Positions 17,417-25,541 of a stretch of 45,335 nt of DNA are shown here, one piece after another (the first letter of the stretch is position 1; every line of letters starts with the position of its first letter). The position numbers and the translations under genes were made by a program. A model generated the notes under the pieces. The model made no database searches, was not told where the DNA came from, and saw nothing but the letters and a program-made list of their open reading frames with translations. The stretch is from JAFGMR01 sp964632755 (GTDB taxonomy: Archaea > Halobacteriota > Methanosarcinia > Methanotrichales > Methanotrichaceae), in assembly GCA_964632755.1 (NCBI GenBank), contig CAZWDT010000014.1, positions 1-45,335 of the forward strand, written 5' to 3'.

Positions 17417-17952
17417 TCACCGTTCAGTTGACCAGGGAGGACCTTGCCCGAGTTAGCCCTGAGCTCCAGAACCTCCCGGGAAGCTTCTTCGCCGGGACGA
17501 GCCCGCTCTTGCGCCCCTTCATCTCCAAGCTCGAAGAGCTGCTGCCGCCGGAGGTGCACGGCCGGGGGATGAACTTTGCCTTCGGAGCATTACGATCTCA
17601 CGTGGAGGCCGTGCAAGCCGAGGAGAGGTCGATCGTCGTTACGGGCGGCGGGAAGTCCGTGGAGATATCAAGGCAGGAGCTCGAGGGATTGATCGAAGAA
17701 CGCTACCCCACATTCGGACACGACCGGCTGAACCTTCCAGGACTGCTATTCCTCCAGAGCGGCCCTGCCCTGCAGACGGCAAGCCTGGCGAAGCTTCGGA
17801 CTTGTGGAGTGCATCTTCCAGACGGCCGCCGCACTCAGAGATACATCTTCCACCTGATCGTGGTATCCCTCGCCGCGGATAAGGATAGGGTGGAGATCGA
17901 GTTCGACCTGGAGAGGTTGCCCAGCAGCTCTGGCCTCGCCGGCAACGGTTGA
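17413..17952 (+). CDS. conserved-looking protein of unknown function, coupled to the lipoprotein
   Basis: This 179-residue soluble protein begins MITVQLTREDLARVSPELQN and has no signal peptide or membrane helix. It mixes charged helices (ELEGLIEERYPTFGHDRL) with beta segments, and ends EFDLERLPSSSGLAGNG. I do not recognise a family. The start is fixed by the ATGA overlap with the lipoprotein stop at 17413-17416, which implies translational coupling. The region after it (17953-18081) contains no gene. Confidence 0.7.
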   Translation: MITVQLTREDLARVSPELQNLPGSFFAGTSPLLRPFISKLEELLPPEVHGRGMNFAFGALRSHVEAVQAEERSIVVTGGGKSVEISRQELEGLIEERYPTFGHDRLNLPGLLFLQSGPALQTASLAKLRTCGVHLPDGRRTQRYIFHLIVVSLAADKDRVEIEFDLERLPSSSGLAGNG

Positions 17953-18081
17953 TGGAGTTCATCACCGTGTCAGTATCCACGAGGAGATCGAGATCAACTC
18001 CAGAGGACGCGCGTTTCATATCTCGGCGCAGATCCACGTCGCCATGCGGACGATGTCAGGGGCAAAAGGCGTTTATAGAGA

Positions 18082-19860
18082 TTGCCGACCAGGTTGGAGG
18101 CGAGGGATCCCATCAGAGAGATTTCTGAGGACTACCGCTGGATATTCATCGCCCTTCTGGCAATAGTCGTCGGAGCCGTGGGCGGCCTAGGGGCGGTGAT
18201 ATTTCGTGGCCTCATAGAGCTTGTTAGAACCATATTTTTCTCAGGCCTCCTCAGCCATGCCCCCAGCCCCTACTTCGTTGTGCTCCTCCCCATAATCGGC
18301 GGCCTGATCGTGGGCCCCATAGTCTATTCGATAGCTCCCGAGACCCGGGGAGACGGCATACCGGCGATAATGGAGGCAGTGCATAAGAGAGGAGGGCTGA
18401 TCAGAAAACGCGTCTGCCTCTTCGTCATAACCGCAGCTGCGATCACAGCGGGAAGCGGCGGCAGCGCCGGTCGAGAAGGGCCTATCGCCCAGATAGGGGC
18501 ATCCTTCGGATCTGCCATAGGCCAGATACTCAAGCTGGGCGGCGGTGAGATGAGGGTACTCGCCACATGCGGCGTTGCGGCTGGGATCGCCGGGACCTTC
18601 AACGCACCGATGGGAGGGGCCATATTCAGCATGGAGGTGATATCCCGCAGGTTCTCGGCCTCGGATGCAGTGCCAGTCCTCCTCGCGGCGGTGGTGGGAA
18701 ACGCTGTTGCCGCAAGCTTTATCCATCCCGTCCCGGACTTCATTCTTCCCAAGTTCGTCTTCACTACTTACGATCTGGCGATATGCTTCATCCTAGGACC
18801 ACTCTTTGGCCTTCTGGCCGGGATCTGGGTGAGGGCATATTACGTCTTCGAGGACCTATTCTCCCGCCTCCCCATTAAGAACGAGCTTAAGCCTGCAGCC
18901 GGCGGCATCGTGGCCGGCATCAGCGGCCTCTACCTCCTGGATTATGGCATAATGGGCGTTGGATACGACGGCATCAACCACGTATTCAGGACCGTGACTC
19001 CCGATAGCTCCTACGGCCTCGTTGCCTTTCTCCTGCTGCTCGTCGCTGTAAAGGTGCTTGCAACCTCCTTCACAGTCGGCTCGGGCGGAAGCGGAGGCCT
19101 ATTTGCCCCCACCCTCTACCTGGGGTCGATGCTAGGTGCGGCATTCGGCATCACGGTCTATCACGCCCTCCCGGGGATGGTTGCCGCCCCCGCCGCCTAC
19201 GGCCTCCTGGGAATGGGGGCGTTCTTCGCAGGTGCGGCGCGGGCCCCCTTGACCTGCATTGTGATGATACCGGAGATGGCGAGCAACTATAGCCGCCTGC
19301 CCCCACTGATAATCTCCTGCATACTGAGCGCTGCCGTTGCCCAGATCGTGCTCAAGGGAGGCTCGATGTACACAATCCGCCTGATGCGCCGGGGCATCTT
19401 CGTGGACGTGCCCGAACCGGTGCTGGAGAGCATCCCTATAGGTGAGATCATGCAGCGCCAAGTGACCACGGTAACGCCAGAGATGACCGTTCTCGATGTA
19501 CGCGACGCGATTGCCAAGTACAACTACACCGGCTATCCGGTTGTGAAGGACGAAGACCTCGTGGGGATGATCACCTTCGACGATGTGAGAAAGGTGCCCC
19601 CCGAGGGTCAGGGAAAGACCCTCGTCAAGGATGTGGCTGTGAAGAACGTGATCTTTGCACGCCCCGACCAATCGGTGAAGCTGGCCATGGACATTATGTA
19701 TAAAAATGGCATTGGAAGGCTGCCGGTTGTAGCGAGCGACAACTCGAGGAGGCTTCTTGGGATAATCACCAGGACCGATGTGATCAAGGCCTACGAACAG
19801 AAGACCAAGGAGATGCAACCAAGAGAGCTCAAGGAGATTGAGGGAGAGCATAAGGGATGA
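18082..19860 (+). CDS. ClC-family chloride channel/transporter with two CBS domains
   Basis: This membrane protein of about 590 residues moves chloride, possibly in exchange for protons. ClC motifs: GDGIPAIMEA (90-99), GREGPIAQIG with the gating glutamate near residue 132, and GSGGSGGLFAPTLYLGSMLG. The last 140 residues are a CBS pair (from QRQVTTVTPEMTV and from VKNVIFARPDQSV), which usually senses adenine nucleotides. The start is uncertain: TTG 18082 gives the longest N-terminus, but a TATA box at 18072-18078 would place transcription near 18101, after that TTG and after TTG 18094. Its stop overlaps the following gene's ATG. Confidence 0.93.
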   Translation: MPTRLEARDPIREISEDYRWIFIALLAIVVGAVGGLGAVIFRGLIELVRTIFFSGLLSHAPSPYFVVLLPIIGGLIVGPIVYSIAPETRGDGIPAIMEAVHKRGGLIRKRVCLFVITAAAITAGSGGSAGREGPIAQIGASFGSAIGQILKLGGGEMRVLATCGVAAGIAGTFNAPMGGAIFSMEVISRRFSASDAVPVLLAAVVGNAVAASFIHPVPDFILPKFVFTTYDLAICFILGPLFGLLAGIWVRAYYVFEDLFSRLPIKNELKPAAGGIVAGISGLYLLDYGIMGVGYDGINHVFRTVTPDSSYGLVAFLLLLVAVKVLATSFTVGSGGSGGLFAPTLYLGSMLGAAFGITVYHALPGMVAAPAAYGLLGMGAFFAGAARAPLTCIVMIPEMASNYSRLPPLIISCILSAAVAQIVLKGGSMYTIRLMRRGIFVDVPEPVLESIPIGEIMQRQVTTVTPEMTVLDVRDAIAKYNYTGYPVVKDEDLVGMITFDDVRKVPPEGQGKTLVKDVAVKNVIFARPDQSVKLAMDIMYKNGIGRLPVVASDNSRRLLGIITRTDVIKAYEQKTKEMQPRELKEIEGEHKG

Positions 19861-20169
19861 TGATCACAACGGCCGGCGCCTGGATATGAGCTCGAGGTCA
19901 TCGGTGTGGTATACGGCAGCACCGTTCGATCAAAGCACTTGGGGAAGGATATCGTCGTCTTCCTGAAGGGCCTGTTCGGAGGCGAGCTATCCGAGTATAC
20001 GGAGATGCTGGAAGATGCCCGCCGCCAGGCGGTCAGGCGTATGGCGGACGAGGCAGCTCGGATGGGGACAGATGGGGTCGTCACCCTGAGGTTCACGACC
20101 ACCCAGACCGGCACAAGGGCGGCAGAGCTCACGGCCTATGGGACCGCGGCGAGGATCAGAAGGTCCTGA
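19857..20169 (+). pseudogene. UPF0145 (YbjQ-type) protein, frameshifted near the N-terminus
   Basis: The UPF0145 family forms small pentamers of uncertain function, once called heavy-metal binding. Here the ATG at 19857 overlaps the ClC stop and reads MMITTAGAWI, then hits TGA. One frame over, the family sequence begins APGYELEVIGVVYGSTVRSK and runs intact to 20169 (EYTEMLEDARRQAVRRMADE, GVVTLRFTTTQTG, ELTAYGTA). One base gained or two lost near 19875 would explain it. If GTG 19906 is used, the first beta strand is missing. It could be a sequencing error. Confidence 0.75.
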
Positions 20170-20190
20170 ATCGACGACTTCCGCACTGTA

Positions 20191-20198
20191 TTTATATC
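20191..20198 (+). promoter_or_regulatory. TATA box for surE
   Basis: TTTATATC is centred about 26 bases before the surE ATG at 20220, predicting a leaderless transcript. Confidence 0.6.
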
Positions 20199-20219
20199 AA
20201 GGATGACCGACTGCATTCG

Positions 20220-21011
20220 ATGTATCGCATACTCGTCACCAACGACGACGGCATCTACGCCCCCGGCCTGAGGGCAGCGGCGAGGAGCGTGGAGGGGCTC
20301 GGAGAGGTGGTGGTCGTCGCCCCCTCCAGCCAGAAGAGCGGCGTTGGACGCTCGGTCTCCGTCTTCGAGCCCCTTCGGCTCACCCAGGTCAATTGGCCGG
20401 AGATCCAGGCCTACTCGGCAAGCGGCACGCCGACCGATGCGGTCATCCTGGGGCTATTCGCGGTGATGAAGGGGGAGATGCCCCAATTGGCCCTCTCCGG
20501 GATCAATGTGGGCGAGAATATCAGCACCGACACAGTGACCACAAGCGGGACGATAGGCGGGGCACTTGAAGCGGCAAGCTATGGGATTCCGGCGATCGCA
20601 GCATCCATCCAGGTAGTGGATCAGGGGGACAAGTTCGATAACCACCATAGCTCTCCCTACGAGTTCGACGTCGCAGAGAGGCTTGTAAGAAGGGTGGCTA
20701 ATAGAGTGCTTGATAAGGGGCTTCCCCCAGGGGTTGACATCCTCAACATCAACCTGCCAATAGAAGCCACCGAGGATACCGAGATCGTGGTCACAAGGCT
20801 TGCGCGAAAGATCTTTCGAACATCTGTCGAGGAGAGGTTCGACCCCCGAGGCCGCCCCTACTACTGGATAGGAGGGGACCTGATCTGCAAAGAGAGGGAA
20901 GGAACCGACGTGAGGGCTGTCTACCAGGAGGGAAAGATCTCGATCACGCCGCTTTCGCTGGACTCGACGGCCCGCGTCGACCCAAAGGAGGTCTTCGACC
21001 TCCTCCTCTAG
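20220..21011 (+). CDS. surE: 5'/3'-nucleotidase SurE
   Basis: This 263-residue cytoplasmic, metal-dependent nucleoside monophosphatase shows the family's N-terminal metal site TNDDG (Asp9-Asp10), followed by VVVAPSSQKSGVGRSVS, SASGTPTDAVILG and LSGINVGENIS, with TVTTSGTIGGALEAA after that. All key motifs are intact and the length is normal. The start ATG follows a TATA box by about 26 bases, so there is no ribosome binding site. The next gene, starting 46 bases downstream on the same strand, may be transcribed with it. Confidence 0.97.
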   Translation: MYRILVTNDDGIYAPGLRAAARSVEGLGEVVVVAPSSQKSGVGRSVSVFEPLRLTQVNWPEIQAYSASGTPTDAVILGLFAVMKGEMPQLALSGINVGENISTDTVTTSGTIGGALEAASYGIPAIAASIQVVDQGDKFDNHHSSPYEFDVAERLVRRVANRVLDKGLPPGVDILNINLPIEATEDTEIVVTRLARKIFRTSVEERFDPRGRPYYWIGGDLICKEREGTDVRAVYQEGKISITPLSLDSTARVDPKEVFDLLL

Positions 21012-21056
21012 AGGTGAATGTTGGCCATATAGTAGGAACGATGATAAAGAGATGGA

Positions 21057-21587
21057 GTGGATCAGCAATTGAATGTCGATTTTCGTGATATGAACCCTCA
21101 AGAGCGACTTTCGTACCTTAAAGAGAACGTTCGTGGCCTCCCCCCGGAACTGGTAGAGGAGGGAGTCGACCTGCTCGCCGAGGCGGGCGAGGTGGAGTTG
21201 GCGGCGATGCTCGCAAGGGACAACGGCCTCGTCAGGAGAGCCATCCAGGTACTCATGGATGCGGGCGACTACCTCTGGGCCGCCCTCATCGCCAAGAACG
21301 CCGGCCTTTCGGAGGAGGCAGAGAGGCTCTACCGGGAAGGGCTCGAGTACTACGTAGGGATGGAGATGTATGGGCGAGCGATCTCTGCTGCTACCGCCCT
21401 TCGCCTGCCGCCAGATCAGATCGACCACCTGATGAGACAGGGGATCGCCCATGAGAGCAGCGAGATGGATATGGGGCGGGCGAGGATGGCTCTGGAGGGC
21501 TTTGCCGCATCGCTGGAGGCGGCAATCGGGGAGAGGGATGACGACCTCAGCCGCGAGGTAATGGCGGCCCTGAAGGAGGAGCGTTAG
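21057..21587 (+). CDS. helical-repeat protein of unknown function
   Basis: This soluble protein of about 176 residues is predicted almost wholly alpha-helical. It has TPR/HEAT-like repeats: LVEEGVDLLAEAGEVELAAM, then VRRAIQVLMDAGDYLWAALI, AERLYREGLEYYVGMEMYGR and so on. Such repeats usually bind other proteins. It has no signal peptide or catalytic motif. The start is GTG 21057; ATG 21090 is possible. From memory, proteins like this occur widely in Methanosarcinales, but I cannot assign a function. It may be transcribed with surE. Confidence 0.75.
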   Translation: MDQQLNVDFRDMNPQERLSYLKENVRGLPPELVEEGVDLLAEAGEVELAAMLARDNGLVRRAIQVLMDAGDYLWAALIAKNAGLSEEAERLYREGLEYYVGMEMYGRAISAATALRLPPDQIDHLMRQGIAHESSEMDMGRARMALEGFAASLEAAIGERDDDLSREVMAALKEER

Positions 21588-21670
21588 TCCCTTCTTCAGT
21601 TTTATCGTCCCAATAAAGGAGAATATTAGCGTTCATTCGCGTTCATTCGCGGTTGAAATATAGGAAAGAT

Positions 21671-22588
21671 TCAATCGTCCCTCAGGGGGACGTCTATGCG
21701 CATCAGATCCGCCGCAACGATCACGTCTCGAAAGTGCCGCCTTGCGTCCTCAAGGAGCGGCGTCGTGTCTTCGGAGTAGCGCGAGCTTATATGGGTGAGG
21801 ACGAGAAGCCTCGCCTTCGCCCTTGCTGCAAGGGCACCTGCTTCCCCTGCGGTGCTGTGCCTGGTGGAGACCGCCCAGTCCAGCATATCGTCTGCCAGCG
21901 CCGAGTCGTGGATCAGGATGTCAGCATCTCGGGCTGCCTCCTCAACAGCCTGGCAAGGCCTTGTGTCGCCTGTGTAGACCAATTTGCGTCCGCGCCTGGG
22001 AGGACCCATGACCTCTTCCGAACGTATGAATCGCCCGTCGAGGACGATCGTCTCCCCGCGCTGAAGCCTTCCGAAAAGGGGGCCAGGCGGGACTCCCAGC
22101 TCGACTGCACGGCTCCTATTGAACCTTCCCGGCCTCATATCCTCGACCAGGCAGTAGCCGAGGCTCGGCACGCTGTGGTAGGTCTCCAAAGCGAGAACTC
22201 GGTAGCCATCCATGGAGATCTCATCGCCTGGCGCAAGCTCAAGGACCTCGATTGGAAAGCTTTTAGAACAGCAACCCAAGGCCGAGAAGAGCTTCATAAC
22301 GCTCGATGTCCTCGCGGGACCCGCTATCGTCAGGGGCTCGGTTCGACCCTGGAAGGCCATCGTCTCCAGGAGCCCTGGGATGCCCAGTATGTGATCGGCG
22401 TGGAGATGGCTGAGGAAGATGTGGCCAAGACGCATCATCCCGGTCTTTGCAAGCATCATCTGGCGCTGAGTGCCCTCCCCACAGTCGAAGAGGTGGAGCT
22501 CGCCCTCCCGGTTCACGAGGACCGCGGAGGGACTCCTGTCCGGGGTTGGAAGAGAGCCCGCCGTTCCGAGGAAGGTTACCTGAAACAT
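21671..22588 (-). CDS. rnz: ribonuclease Z (tRNA 3' processing)
   Basis: This 305-residue metallo-beta-lactamase-fold endonuclease cuts the 3' trailer from pre-tRNA. Zinc ligands are in HLHADH (His61, His63, Asp65, His66), followed by HSVPSLGYCLVED, VYTGDTRP, HDSALAD and a final LVLTHISSRY. The N-terminus VTFLGTAGSLPTPDRSPSA is typical of the family. It is 27 bases downstream of mch on the same strand, so the two are probably co-transcribed. Of the three tRNA genes in this window, the Ile/Met(CAT) and Thr genes lack an encoded CCA and fit normal RNase Z processing. Confidence 0.96.
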   Translation of the reverse strand: MFQVTFLGTAGSLPTPDRSPSAVLVNREGELHLFDCGEGTQRQMMLAKTGMMRLGHIFLSHLHADHILGIPGLLETMAFQGRTEPLTIAGPARTSSVMKLFSALGCCSKSFPIEVLELAPGDEISMDGYRVLALETYHSVPSLGYCLVEDMRPGRFNRSRAVELGVPPGPLFGRLQRGETIVLDGRFIRSEEVMGPPRRGRKLVYTGDTRPCQAVEEAARDADILIHDSALADDMLDWAVSTRHSTAGEAGALAARAKARLLVLTHISSRYSEDTTPLLEDARRHFRDVIVAADLMRIDVPLRDD

Positions 22589-22615
22589 ATCTATCTCTTG
22601 GGCGACCGAGGCCGG

Positions 22616-23584
22616 TCAATCCTCCTCCATGACCTCTAAACGGAACGACTCCATCAGGACTGGAAGGTTGATCCTTCCCGCAACCATCGTACGCCTGCTG
22701 CCAAGCTCGTTCATGACAACCCTCGCTGGGGCGAAGACGTTATGGTCCACCTTGAAGAAGTCGAAGCCCGCCGCCTTGAACGTCTTGTAGAAGGGAATGC
22801 CGTAGTCCCGCGAAGCAAGGGAGGGCATCGCCCGGAGATAGTCAGAAAGGGCCTCGATATCCTCGTAAGCCAGGTTGTAGTAGGTCTCGCCTCCGTAAAT
22901 TATGGCGTCGTTCGAGGCCCCCATGCACATGGTGGCATCGCCAACGACAGGAGCTATGGGCGCGCGGCCCCAACCGCTATTGATGGTTGTGATATCGAAT
23001 CCCATTGAAAAGAGCTTATGGAGCCCAGTCTCAACCACCCTTGCGGAGACCTGGACGAGGCCAGCGAGCGAGTCGGTTGAGGCAACCGCTATCCTCAGAT
23101 CCCCCGGATCTATGCCACACCTCTCGGCGATATGGCCTGCCACGTCCTCGTCGGGAATCCTGTCCGACTCCAGGACGATCACTGCGACGTCGGAGGACTC
23201 TTCGAAGCCTATCCTCTCGTAGAGGTCCCTGGTCATCCCAGCCAGCACCCGGGCAGGCCCGCTTCCCATTGCGAAGTACTTCCCCACCTTGACCTGCCAC
23301 ATGGCGCATTGGGATCCCATACATGAGAGGGCGGGGTGGTCCGTGCTAACTTGGACGGCGGGAAGGCTCGCCCTGCCCAGATCCATGGAAGTTATCTGAA
23401 CATCGGCAAGGTCGGCCATGCATATGCGGCTGAGATAGATCCCAGCCCCGAATCCTCCGGCGGCCTTCACCCCAGCGTCCACGACAACAGCGCCGTTCTC
23501 CAGCTCCATCACATCCACCTGGAGATCCTCGGCGAAGTCCACCATCTCCTCGAATACCTCAAAGCCCAGGTCGTTCAATCCCAT
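22616..23584 (-). CDS. mch: methenyltetrahydromethanopterin cyclohydrolase
   Basis: This 322-residue cytoplasmic enzyme of the C1 branch of methanogenesis interconverts methenyl- and formyl-tetrahydro(sarcina)pterin. Recognisable blocks include GGFGAGIYLSRICMADLADV, TDHPALSCMGSQCAMWQV, FAMGSGPARVLA and GDATMCMGASNDAIIYGGET. An acetate-using methanogen still needs it for the oxidative branch and biosynthesis. I start at ATG 23584, with GGTGAG upstream; a GTG one codon earlier is possible. A TATA-like GGCTTATATGGG lies at about 23621-23633. Confidence 0.96.
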   Translation of the reverse strand: MGLNDLGFEVFEEMVDFAEDLQVDVMELENGAVVVDAGVKAAGGFGAGIYLSRICMADLADVQITSMDLGRASLPAVQVSTDHPALSCMGSQCAMWQVKVGKYFAMGSGPARVLAGMTRDLYERIGFEESSDVAVIVLESDRIPDEDVAGHIAERCGIDPGDLRIAVASTDSLAGLVQVSARVVETGLHKLFSMGFDITTINSGWGRAPIAPVVGDATMCMGASNDAIIYGGETYYNLAYEDIEALSDYLRAMPSLASRDYGIPFYKTFKAAGFDFFKVDHNVFAPARVVMNELGSRRTMVAGRINLPVLMESFRLEVMEED

Positions 23585-23751
23585 CACGCAAGCTCACCGA
23601 ATGCAGTAGATTACGGGCGCCCATATAAGCCATGCGACACCGGGAAAGGGATGTGATATAGGCTGCGAGCAGCTTTGCCGTGAGAAACGCTAGGAAGATG
23701 GACTGCAATACAGGCATTGGGCATACGATATCGACGGCGCGGGCGCGCCCC

Positions 23752-24432
23752 CTAGGGGATGCGCCTGTAGACCGCTCCCTTGAGGCTCTCTCGACCCGAG
23801 CCGTAAAGCTTCGCCCAGTTGCCCTCGCATATGATCCACCAGCCAAGGGTCTCCTTGGCAAGCTTCCTCGCTGCCGGACAGAAGGCGTCGACCGCCAGGT
23901 GATAGGGCATCTCCTTGAGTGGCGGATGGAGCGGGTACTGAAAGCACGTAAGGGGCCTTACCGAATAGATCGTGCAGCCGCGATCGTAAAAGGGGCAGGG
24001 CTGGCGAAGGATCCAGCAGCCGCTATCCTTATCGCGGCGGCAGAGCGACTTAAGCCGCTTTCGCGATCCTATGAACCCGGCTATGCGCTCGAAGTCCCCA
24101 TTCTCGAGAACAAGCCCCGCCCCCGGCGTAGAACAGCATCTGCCACAGTGCTGGCACTCGAAGAGCTCCCGAAAGAGCTCTACGCCAATAGCAGTCTCGG
24201 CAAAGCCCCGATCCTTTGCCGGCAGGGGAAGCGCGATATCGAAGGGCACCTTCTCCCCAAGGTCTATCCTTTTATGCTGCTCCTCCCTCCTTTGAACCGA
24301 CCAATGGGGGCGAACTTCAAGCATCCTCTCGTGGAGGCCAAGGCTCTTATCGAGGAGGCAGGATGGCGGGCAGAACCTGTGACAGAGGAACTTCGCATTC
24401 TTTAGGCGCTCATCGCCCTGCCCCGACCTCAT
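23752..24432 (-). CDS. YkgJ-type cysteine-cluster (zinc/iron-chelating) protein
   Basis: This 226-residue protein contains the YkgJ pattern: CQHCGRCCSTPGAG, then CPFYDRGCTIYSVRPLTCFQYPL, and a later cysteine in VDAFCPAARKLA. These cysteines are thought to bind zinc or an iron-sulfur cluster. An extra cysteine pair, CHRFCPPSC, lies near the N-terminus. I start at ATG 24432 because it overlaps the stop of the upstream 73-residue gene (ATGA) and has GGAGAA upstream. ATG 24489, with a very strong GGAGGAGGAGG before it, is a real alternative and would add 19 residues. A palindrome CCCCTAGGGG (23749-23758) spans the stop codon. Confidence 0.85.
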   Translation of the reverse strand: MRSGQGDERLKNAKFLCHRFCPPSCLLDKSLGLHERMLEVRPHWSVQRREEQHKRIDLGEKVPFDIALPLPAKDRGFAETAIGVELFRELFECQHCGRCCSTPGAGLVLENGDFERIAGFIGSRKRLKSLCRRDKDSGCWILRQPCPFYDRGCTIYSVRPLTCFQYPLHPPLKEMPYHLAVDAFCPAARKLAKETLGWWIICEGNWAKLYGSGRESLKGAVYRRIP

Positions 24433-24650
24433 CGACGATAGTTCTCCAGCCGCCGGCTGTGATCGGCCGGGGCTCCTTTCTCTAGCCATTGGATTGCCTC
24501 CTCCTCCTGTATATCGGGATTTACCCATGCCACGCCCCCAATCTTCCTTATTCGATCTGAGGCAGCGGCATAATGGGACCTGGCCGCATCATCCAGGGAG
24601 ATGATCCTTTTATCCGACAGAAGTGCAGCCTCCGCATCTTCTCTTGGCAT
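24429..24650 (-). CDS. small protein coupled to the YkgJ-type gene
   Basis: This 73-residue charged protein (MPREDAEAALLSDKRIISLD at the start, RRLENYRR at the end) has no cysteine cluster, membrane helix or signal peptide. AAAGGGGGAT seven bases before the ATG is a good ribosome binding site, and the stop overlaps the next gene by four bases, so I regard it as real. I do not recognise a family. Its position suggests it works with the Cys-cluster protein. Confidence 0.65.
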   Translation of the reverse strand: MPREDAEAALLSDKRIISLDDAARSHYAAASDRIRKIGGVAWVNPDIQEEEAIQWLEKGAPADHSRRLENYRR

Positions 24651-24705
24651 CGCATATCCCCCTTTAGATCATATTTTGCGGCCTTCAATCCTGCAATCCC
24701 CAACC

Positions 24706-25128
24706 CTATCTCCTCATCGCCCTGCACTCGGCCTTGATCTCCATTAGATCCTGATGAACATCGCAGAGGAGCCTGTCATGGCTCTCAAGGCTTGCGATGA
24801 TTGCCCGGACCTCCTCCTCTGCCTTGATATCCAAGGCGTAGTTGTGCCTTGCCACCCTTCGAACCATCTCGTCCTGGCGGTTCTGGCTGATCATCACCAA
24901 TGAGGCGGTATAGGCCGCCTGGAGGGAGAAGATCAGGTTCATGAAGATGAAGGGATAGGGATCCCATGGCCGGACCAGATGGGTGATGTTCAGCAGAGCC
25001 CAGACGATCACGACTATCGTCTGGAAAAGGACGAAACTCCATGAGCCAACGGTGTCAGTCACCCAGTCGGCCGCCCTCTGGCCAAGGGTGAGCGGCGGAT
25101 CGAACGTGTCCAATGCCCCCTCCCCCAT
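24706..25128 (-). CDS. DUF1003 membrane protein
   Basis: This protein of about 140 residues has two membrane helices (SWSFVLFQTIVVIVWALLNI and PFIFMNLIFSLQAAYTASLV) and the DUF1003 marks WDPYPFIFMNL and MISQNRQDEMVRR, ending in a cytoplasmic coiled segment. The family's function is unknown. I start at ATG 25128, with GGAGTG just upstream and five bases after the previous stop at 25134, so it forms an operon with the zinc-ribbon/HTH gene. Confidence 0.88.
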   Translation of the reverse strand: MGEGALDTFDPPLTLGQRAADWVTDTVGSWSFVLFQTIVVIVWALLNITHLVRPWDPYPFIFMNLIFSLQAAYTASLVMISQNRQDEMVRRVARHNYALDIKAEEEVRAIIASLESHDRLLCDVHQDLMEIKAECRAMRR

Positions 25129-25133
25129 CGAGG

Positions 25134-25499
25134 TCACTCCCAGAGCACTATGTAGACCAGGTCTCCCTCTCGCTTGCCCTTGATGAGCTGGCAATGCCTC
25201 AGCAATGCAAACTGGTTCTCAAGCTCCATTGGAGAGATGCCAAGCGCCGCCTGGATCTCCTCCCGAGTGGCCTTTCCCTTGGACTCGATGAGACGGTAGA
25301 TCTCAGCCTGCTGATCGGTCAGGCCGTCAGTCCCCTTGAGCCCGTGCTGTTCCCGAAACGTCTTCTTGGAGTGCTCTCCCCAGGGGTCGCATGCCCGTAT
25401 CCTTGAGGCTGCATCGAGATAGCAGTCCTCGCAGAGGTTTCGACCCTCGTATTCCAGCGTCTCATCCACCGAAGATTCGCAATTCTCGCAGGTCGCCAT
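25134..25499 (-). CDS. zinc-ribbon plus winged-HTH protein
   Basis: This 121-residue protein has two parts. Residues 4-26 hold a LIM-like treble-clef zinc site (CENCESSVDETLEYEGRNLC then CYLDA). Residues 58-121 look like a winged helix (LTDQQAEIYRLIESKGKATR, EIQAALGISPMELENQFALL), ending at LWE. It could be a transcription regulator, or a protein that binds the transcription or RNA machinery. Starting at ATG 25499, it is followed after five bases by the DUF1003 membrane protein, suggesting a shared job. Confidence 0.78.
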   Translation of the reverse strand: MATCENCESSVDETLEYEGRNLCEDCYLDAASRIRACDPWGEHSKKTFREQHGLKGTDGLTDQQAEIYRLIESKGKATREEIQAALGISPMELENQFALLRHCQLIKGKREGDLVYIVLWE

Positions 25500-25541
25500 G
25501 GGCTGTATCTATGTACCCGATGGTTAATGAAAGAGACGGCC

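Noticed and set aside
17953..18020. Minus-strand SGVDLDLLVDTD, similar to an MNT motif
   Set aside because: Only about ten residues match; the GS motif and the rest of the domain are missing, so it is probably chance.
20454..21452. 332-residue minus-strand frame opposite surE and the helical-repeat gene
   Set aside because: It is the antisense shadow of two clear genes and has a His/Leu/Val-rich composition typical of shadows.
21653..22639. 328-residue plus-strand frame opposite rnz
   Set aside because: It is the antisense of a well-supported RNase Z gene.
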